A stretch of DNA of 64,000 nucleotides, from contig NZ_JAFEVR010000006.1 of the NCBI RefSeq assembly GCF_017352375.1, positions 62,001 to 126,000 on the forward strand, read 5' to 3'. Shown one piece after another: positions 59,973 through 64,000 of this stretch (its first letter is position 1; the number at the start of each line of letters is the position of its first letter). Made by a program: the position numbers and the translations under genes. The notes beneath the pieces were generated by a model. It saw only the letters and a program-made list of their open reading frames with translations, had not been told where the DNA came from and ran no database searches. Source of the stretch: Mycolicibacterium sp. S2-37. GTDB taxonomy: Bacteria; Actinomycetota; Actinomycetes; Mycobacteriales; Mycobacteriaceae.

Positions 59973-60005
59973 CGGGCCTCCTGCGATCTGCGCACCGGAG
60001 GCCCG
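59973..60005 (+). terminator. Terminator hairpin after clpP2
   Basis: CGGGCCTCC (59973-59981) pairs with GGAGGCCCG (59997-60005); a nested TGCG/CGCA stem lies in the 15-base loop. No U-tract. Confidence 0.7.
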
Positions 60006-60282
60006 TGTAGCTGCGCGGGTATCGTCGACTCCGTGCCGCGCGTCCGGCCAGTCACGGTGGCGACACGCCAGGGACACGGTGTCGCGTGGCGGGCGGCCAC
60101 GAGGCGCGTCAGGCGTTATGTTGGCGCGACAACAGCTGAATACCACCGGCGCGATTCGATCAACGGTCGCACCACGCCGGAGTGAACGGGTAGCGTCGAG
60201 AGCCAAGGCCTTTCTCGGATCTGCGATGTGACCCACCGCATCCGATTGTCCGACGTCGAACAGGAAGTAGGACCCCACCACC
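60006..60282 (+). other. clpX upstream region
   Basis: No gene is seen between the clpP2 terminator and clpX. GGGTAGCGT near 60188-60196 contains a TANNNT hexamer (TAGCGT, 60191-60196) that could be the clpX -10, about 85 bases before the start codon; no matching -35 is evident. Open frames here have poor composition. Confidence 0.4.
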
Positions 60283-61563
60283 ATGGCGCGTATCGGAGAC
60301 GGCGGTGACCTGCTGAAGTGCTCGTTCTGTGGCAAGAGTCAGAAGCAGGTGAAGAAGCTCATCGCCGGCCCCGGCGTGTACATCTGTGACGAGTGCATCG
60401 ATCTCTGCAATGAGATCATCGAGGAAGAGCTGGCCGACGCCGACGACGTGAAACTCGACGAGCTGCCCAAGCCCGCCGAGATCCGCGAGTTCCTCGAGAG
60501 CTACGTCATCGGACAGGACACCGCCAAGCGCACGCTGGCCGTCGCGGTCTACAACCACTACAAGCGCATCCAGGCCGGAGAGAAGAGCCGCGATTCGCGC
60601 TCGGAGCCGGTCGAGCTCACCAAGTCGAACATCCTGATGCTCGGGCCCACCGGCTGCGGTAAGACCTACCTGGCGCAGACACTGGCCAAGATGCTCAACG
60701 TCCCGTTCGCCATCGCCGATGCGACGGCGCTCACCGAAGCCGGCTATGTCGGCGAGGACGTCGAGAACATCCTGCTCAAGCTGATCCAGGCCGCCGACTA
60801 CGACGTCAAGCGCGCCGAGACCGGCATCATCTACATCGACGAGGTCGACAAGATCGCCCGCAAGAGCGAGAACCCGTCGATCACCCGTGACGTCTCCGGC
60901 GAAGGGGTGCAGCAGGCGCTCCTGAAGATCCTCGAGGGGACCCAGGCGTCGGTGCCGCCGCAGGGCGGGCGCAAGCACCCGCATCAGGAGTTCATCCAGA
61001 TCGACACCACCAACGTGCTGTTCATCGTTGCGGGGGCGTTCGCCGGTCTGGAGAAGATCGTCTCCGACCGTGTCGGCAAGCGGGGTCTGGGCTTCGGCGC
61101 CGAGGTGCGCTCCAAGGCCGAGATCGACACCCAGGACCAGTTCGCCGACGTGATGCCCGAGGATCTGATCAAGTTCGGTCTGATCCCCGAATTCATCGGC
61201 CGGTTGCCCGTCGTCGCGTCGGTCACCAATCTCGACAAGGAATCCCTGGTCAAGATCCTCTCCGAGCCGAAGAACGCGCTGGTGAAGCAGTACACCCGGC
61301 TGTTCGAGATGGACGGTGTGGAGCTCGAGTTCAGCGGTGACGCGCTCGAGGCGATCGCCGACCAGGCCATCCACCGCGGCACCGGCGCTCGCGGTCTGCG
61401 CGCCATCATGGAAGAGGTCCTGCTGCCGGTGATGTACGACATCCCGAGCCGCGACGACGTCGCCAAGGTGGTCGTCACCAAGGAGACCGTGCAGGACAAC
61501 GTGCTGCCGACGATCGTTCCCCGCAAGCCGCCGCGCAACGAACGCCGCGACAAGACCGCCTAG
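60283..61563 (+). CDS. clpX: Clp protease ATPase subunit ClpX
   Basis: A 426-aa AAA+ unfoldase. The N-terminal zinc-binding domain has C-S-F-C-G-K and C-D-E-C-I-D-L-C. Walker A is [12 protein letters not shown], Walker [12 protein letters not shown], and the pore loop lies in the [15 protein letters not shown] region. The C-terminus has [15 protein letters not shown]. It delivers substrates to ClpP1P2. ATG 60283 starts [14 protein letters not shown] strong hairpin separates it from the convergent desaturase gene. Confidence 0.96.
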   Translation: MARIGDGGDLLKCSFCGKSQKQVKKLIAGPGVYICDECIDLCNEIIEEELADADDVKLDELPKPAEIREFLESYVIGQDTAKRTLAVAVYNHYKRIQAGEKSRDSRSEPVELTKSNILMLGPTGCGKTYLAQTLAKMLNVPFAIADATALTEAGYVGEDVENILLKLIQAADYDVKRAETGIIYIDEVDKIARKSENPSITRDVSGEGVQQALLKILEGTQASVPPQGGRKHPHQEFIQIDTTNVLFIVAGAFAGLEKIVSDRVGKRGLGFGAEVRSKAEIDTQDQFADVMPEDLIKFGLIPEFIGRLPVVASVTNLDKESLVKILSEPKNALVKQYTRLFEMDGVELEFSGDALEAIADQAIHRGTGARGLRAIMEEVLLPVMYDIPSRDDVAKVVVTKETVQDNVLPTIVPRKPPRNERRDKTA

Positions 61564-61570
61564 CGCGCCC

Positions 61571-61627
61571 CGAAACTACACCGAGGGCTGTGAATCCGCG
61601 TGATTCACAGCCCTCGGTCCAGTTTCG
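61571..61627. terminator. Long bidirectional hairpin, clpX/desaturase
   Basis: Main stem CCGAGGGCTGTGAATC (61581-61596) with GATTCACAGCCCTCGG (61602-61617), extended by an A-T pair, and an outer stem CGAAACT (61571-61577)/AGTTTCG (61621-61627). The whole structure is a 57-base near-perfect palindrome between two convergent stop codons. Confidence 0.8.
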
Positions 61628-61640
61628 CCCGAGCGGGCGC

Positions 61641-62723
61641 TCAGCGGGCGACGCGGGCGAAGCGGTCGGGCAACGCGTACCGGTGGATGGCGCGGAACGT
61701 CTGCAGATACTGACGGGGCAGCGGACCGGTCGTGTACGGCAGGTCGTACTTGTCGCACAGGGCGCGAACTCGTCGCGCGATCTGGGCCAACCGGTTGCTC
61801 GGTAGATCGGGGAACAGGTGGTGTTCGATCTGATAGCAGAGATTGCCGCTCATGAACGCCATCGCCGGACCGGCGTTGAAGTTCGCGCTACCGAGCATCT
61901 GCCGCAGGTACCACTCGCCGCGCGTCTCCTGCTCCAGCACCTCCGGGTCGAACTTCTCGGCGCCGTCGGGGAAGTGGCCGCAGAAGATCACGACGTACGC
62001 CCACAGGTTGCGTAACACGTTCGCCGCGGCGTTCGCGGCCAGCGTGCGTCGCCAGCGACGTCCACTCAGCGCTGGTAGGGCGACGTAGTCCTTGCCCACC
62101 TGCCGCGCGACCTTGGCCGCCAGCTCGTGGCCGCCCTTCGATCCGCCGACCTCCAGCGCACGATCACGAGCGGCATGCAGACCGTGCAGAGCGATGCCCC
62201 ACTCGAAGATGACGGCCAACAACACGTTCCGGATCGGCGATACGAGATAGTCCGGTTTCCACTCCTGGTCGGGGGAGACCCGCAGCACGCCGAAACCCAG
62301 GTCGTCGTCGACGCCGATGACGTTGTTGTAGACGTGATGGGTGTAGTTGTGCGAATACCGCCACTGCGATGACAGGCCGGCCATGTCCCACTCCCAGGTG
62401 TTGGAGTGGATCTCGGGATCGTTCATCCAATCCCATTGCCCGTGACCGACGTTGTGCCCGATCTCCATGTTCTCGATGCTCTTGGCGGCGGCCAGGGCCA
62501 CCGTGCCCAGCAGCCAGCCGCGACGAGACCGGCTGCGGTGGATGACGATCCGGGCGGCCACATCGAGCAGACGCTGCAGGCGGATGGTGCGCCGAATGTA
62601 TGCGGCGTCGCGCGCGCCGAGTGAGCCTTCGACGTCCGCCCGGATCGCATCGAGTTCACGGGTCAGCGACTCGACGTCTGTCTCGCTGAGGTGCGCATAT
62701 GCAGCGACCTGCCTGATTGCCAC
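61641..62723 (-). CDS. Membrane fatty-acid desaturase (DesA3-like)
   Basis: A 360-aa acyl-CoA desaturase-type membrane protein with the three His boxes of the di-iron family: H-N-V-G-H, H-N-Y-T-H-H and Q-I-E-H-H-L-F-P. Several hydrophobic stretches separate them. It introduces a double bond (delta-9 type) into stearoyl- or similar acyl-CoA, needing an electron donor. In M. tuberculosis DesA3 works with the reductase Rv3230c; none is encoded here, but a Rieske lipoprotein gene lies 109 bases upstream on the same strand. Whether it donates electrons is unknown. Confidence 0.87.
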   Translation of the reverse strand: MAIRQVAAYAHLSETDVESLTRELDAIRADVEGSLGARDAAYIRRTIRLQRLLDVAARIVIHRSRSRRGWLLGTVALAAAKSIENMEIGHNVGHGQWDWMNDPEIHSNTWEWDMAGLSSQWRYSHNYTHHVYNNVIGVDDDLGFGVLRVSPDQEWKPDYLVSPIRNVLLAVIFEWGIALHGLHAARDRALEVGGSKGGHELAAKVARQVGKDYVALPALSGRRWRRTLAANAAANVLRNLWAYVVIFCGHFPDGAEKFDPEVLEQETRGEWYLRQMLGSANFNAGPAMAFMSGNLCYQIEHHLFPDLPSNRLAQIARRVRALCDKYDLPYTTGPLPRQYLQTFRAIHRYALPDRFARVAR

Positions 62724-62832
62724 GTGGGTCCTCGTATTGCTGGGGGATGGTGTGCGAGCAACCCTTGCCCGCTGAAGACCATCCAGGCTGGACCGGCTCC
62801 TGTGCTCACCTTACCCGGCGACGTCGTTCGCC

Positions 62833-63258
62833 TCAGCCCGCAAAGACCTCGCCGTCGCGGACCGTGACGGGGCGCGGCTCCAGCGGTCGTGCCGCCGGTC
62901 CCTGCGCCACCGAACCGTCCAGGCGGAACCGGCTGCCGTGACAGCGGCAGACGATCTCGGCGTCCACCACCTCGGCGACCTTGCAGCCCGCGTGCGTGCA
63001 GGTCGTCGAGAGGCCGGTGAAAGCACCGGCCGACGGCTGGGTCACCACGGTGTCGCCGACAATGACCCCGGAGCCGACCGGTACGTCGGCGGTCGTGGTG
63101 AGCGGCTTGTCCGGTGGCGCTGCGCCGCCGGGGGCTGCGCTGGACTGTTCGGCCGGCTTGCCGTAGGTGGTGCAGGCGGCCAGGGCGGCCGTGAGCAGTC
63201 CCAGGCCCGCGCCGAGGACGACGTGGCGGCGGGGCGCGCGGACGGAGTTGATGCGCAT
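62833..63258 (-). CDS. Tat-type Rieske [2Fe-2S] lipoprotein
   Basis: A 141-aa exported Rieske protein. The leader carries a twin-Arg (APRRHVVLGAGLGLLTAALA) and ends at a lipobox Cys29 (L-A-A-C). A 35-residue Ala/Pro linker follows. Cluster ligands are C87-x-H89 and C104-x-x-H107, with C92 and C106 placed for the stabilising disulphide (C-T-H-A-G-C and C-R-C-H-G-S). So it should be folded with its cluster, exported by Tat, and anchored outside the membrane. A DUF6529 membrane protein gene lies 16 bases upstream on the same strand. Confidence 0.85.
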   Translation of the reverse strand: MRINSVRAPRRHVVLGAGLGLLTAALAACTTYGKPAEQSSAAPGGAAPPDKPLTTTADVPVGSGVIVGDTVVTQPSAGAFTGLSTTCTHAGCKVAEVVDAEIVCRCHGSRFRLDGSVAQGPAARPLEPRPVTVRDGEVFAG

Positions 63259-63274
63259 CGGTGCTCCTTTCCTC

Positions 63275-63838
63275 CTAGAAGGTGAGCCCGCTGGTGCGGA
63301 AGAACCACAGCGCGGACGTCAGCCATACGTAGACCAGGCTGAAGAACACGAGGCCGCCGATGAGTGGGATGATCCACGGCCGTAGCCGGCGATGGGTCAA
63401 CAACAGCATTTTCGACACGAACGCCCCGTAGAAGAAGCATCCGAACAGTGAATGGAACAGCACCCGGGTGTCAGCGGACGAGAACCCGAGTGCGTACAGG
63501 CAGTGCACCGCCACCGGCGCGGTGACCAGCACCGCCAGTCGCCCGGACCACACGTGCGCCACTCCCATCCAACGTGGGGCGGCGCCGCGCGGCAGCAGCC
63601 GGTACATCGCGAACGCCGACACCAGCTGGAAGACGGCCAGGCCGACGGCGAGGGTCGCGAGCCACGACTTGACCGCGGTGCCGCTGGAAAACCCGGCCAG
63701 GTTGACCGAGAAGAACCGGGGTTCGTGCGCCAGACCGAACGCCCCGAGCGCGACGGCGGCCAATGCCCCGGCGACGACGGCAGCAGCCAGTGCCGTGCCG
63801 CCGCGTGCGATCGGTATGCGCTCGGTGTCCTCAGTCAT
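63275..63838 (-). CDS. DUF6529 polytopic membrane protein
   Basis: A 187-aa membrane protein with about five helices. His and aromatic residues in the helices (MGVAHVWSGRLAVLVTAPVAVHCLYALG, split here as one segment from about residue 90, and VLFHSLFGCFFYGAFVSKML) suggest haem ligation as in b-type cytochromes. This is my reading, not shown. It lies 16 bases upstream of the Rieske lipoprotein gene and overlaps the preceding gene, so the group is probably one electron-transfer operon. The name DUF6529 is from memory of the family. Confidence 0.7.
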   Translation of the reverse strand: MTEDTERIPIARGGTALAAAVVAGALAAVALGAFGLAHEPRFFSVNLAGFSSGTAVKSWLATLAVGLAVFQLVSAFAMYRLLPRGAAPRWMGVAHVWSGRLAVLVTAPVAVHCLYALGFSSADTRVLFHSLFGCFFYGAFVSKMLLLTHRRLRPWIIPLIGGLVFFSLVYVWLTSALWFFRTSGLTF

Positions 63839-64000
63839 CGGTCCGCTCGACCGGCTCGGCGTCGAAGCTCCAGCGCGCGCCCTCGATCGTGAGGGTGCCG
63901 GTGACGCCCGAGGGAGTGACCCGTCCGAGGAGGCGACCGGCGCCCCCGGGGCCGGTGAGATCGAGGGCGTCGCCGGTGGTGCGGCCCAGCAACCACATCT
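63831..64000 (-). CDS. C-terminal end of an unidentified protein
   Basis: The frame enters from the right edge and ends at TGA 63831, overlapping the DUF6529 start by 8 bases. Only about 55 residues are visible: WLLGRTTGDALDLTGPGGAG, then VTPSGVTGTLTIEGARWSFD, ending PVERTDD. Gly/Thr-rich and beta-like; a secreted or envelope protein is possible. Not enough sequence to name it. Confidence 0.6.
   Translation of the reverse strand, partial: MWLLGRTTGDALDLTGPGGAGRLLGRVTPSGVTGTLTIEGARWSFDAEPVERTDD

Overview
The window is high-GC actinobacterial DNA from a mycobacterium, most likely a fast grower of the Mycolicibacterium type. The gene order follows the M. tuberculosis segment from about Rv2507 to Rv2457c: TetR, accD1, accA1, fadE19, a MaoC-like gene, citE, an echA, a WS/DGAT gene, the HAD-PlsC gene, plsB2, an ssb paralogue, ettA, NAD-gdh, aglA, glbO, the ctaJ/DUF5130 pair, pepN, the mycothiol-linked DsbA-like gene, rpiB, nei1, tig, clpP1, clpP2 and clpX. 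Interspersed are genes that this core order does not explain. Assignments rest on recognising protein sequences by eye; no search was run.

Region by region. 0-3.5 kb: the 5' end of a proline/tyrosine-rich membrane protein, an S9 peptidase, two tiny membrane proteins behind a SigF-like promoter, and a TetR regulator. 3.5-9.6 kb: a five-gene, translationally coupled acyl-CoA/leucine-type catabolic operon (accD1-accA1-fadE19-maoC-citE) behind a double palindromic operator. 9.5-14.5 kb: an accessory cluster of exported proteins, namely three tandem paralogues (one frameshifted) and a VCBS/cadherin-like repeat protein, all with the same GRVGALA-type leader. 14.7-22.2 kb: enoyl-CoA hydratase, a DUF222/13E12 remnant, methyltransferase, RibD-like and flavin reductases, a PE-PPE-domain hydrolase, then an EamA exporter coupled to a stand-alone amino-acid adenylation enzyme, an AT-richer gap and tRNA-Arg.

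22.4-29.9 kb: a lipid operon (WS/DGAT, HAD-PlsC, plsB2) followed by a CopD/CtaG membrane protein. 30-38.7 kb: ssb paralogue, ettA, the large NAD-glutamate dehydrogenase coupled to a thioesterase and an unknown, and a small exported protein. 38.8-43.5 kb: alpha-glucosidase, truncated haemoglobin, two HNH genes, and the respiratory supercomplex partners CtaJ and DUF5130. 43.6-52 kb: pepN, a DsbA-like gene with a SigH-type promoter, a FadD15-like ligase, rpiB, nei1 and a CPA1 antiporter. 52-56.6 kb: two inverted C39-like secreted paralogues flanking a membrane protein and a large exported S15-like hydrolase with the same leader as the 10-14 kb cluster. 56.8-61.6 kb: tRNA-Gly, tRNA-Pro, tig, clpP1, clpP2 and clpX (proteostasis). 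61.6-64 kb: a membrane desaturase, a Tat-type Rieske lipoprotein, a DUF6529 membrane protein and the end of one more gene.

The most novel signal is the set of exported proteins (10-14.5 kb and 53.5-55.9 kb) that share one leader, a Ser/Ala-rich low-complexity linker and a beta-hairpin signature of the VCBS type on otherwise unrelated architectures. Each of the three tandem copies also carries a conserved hairpin just upstream of its start codon.
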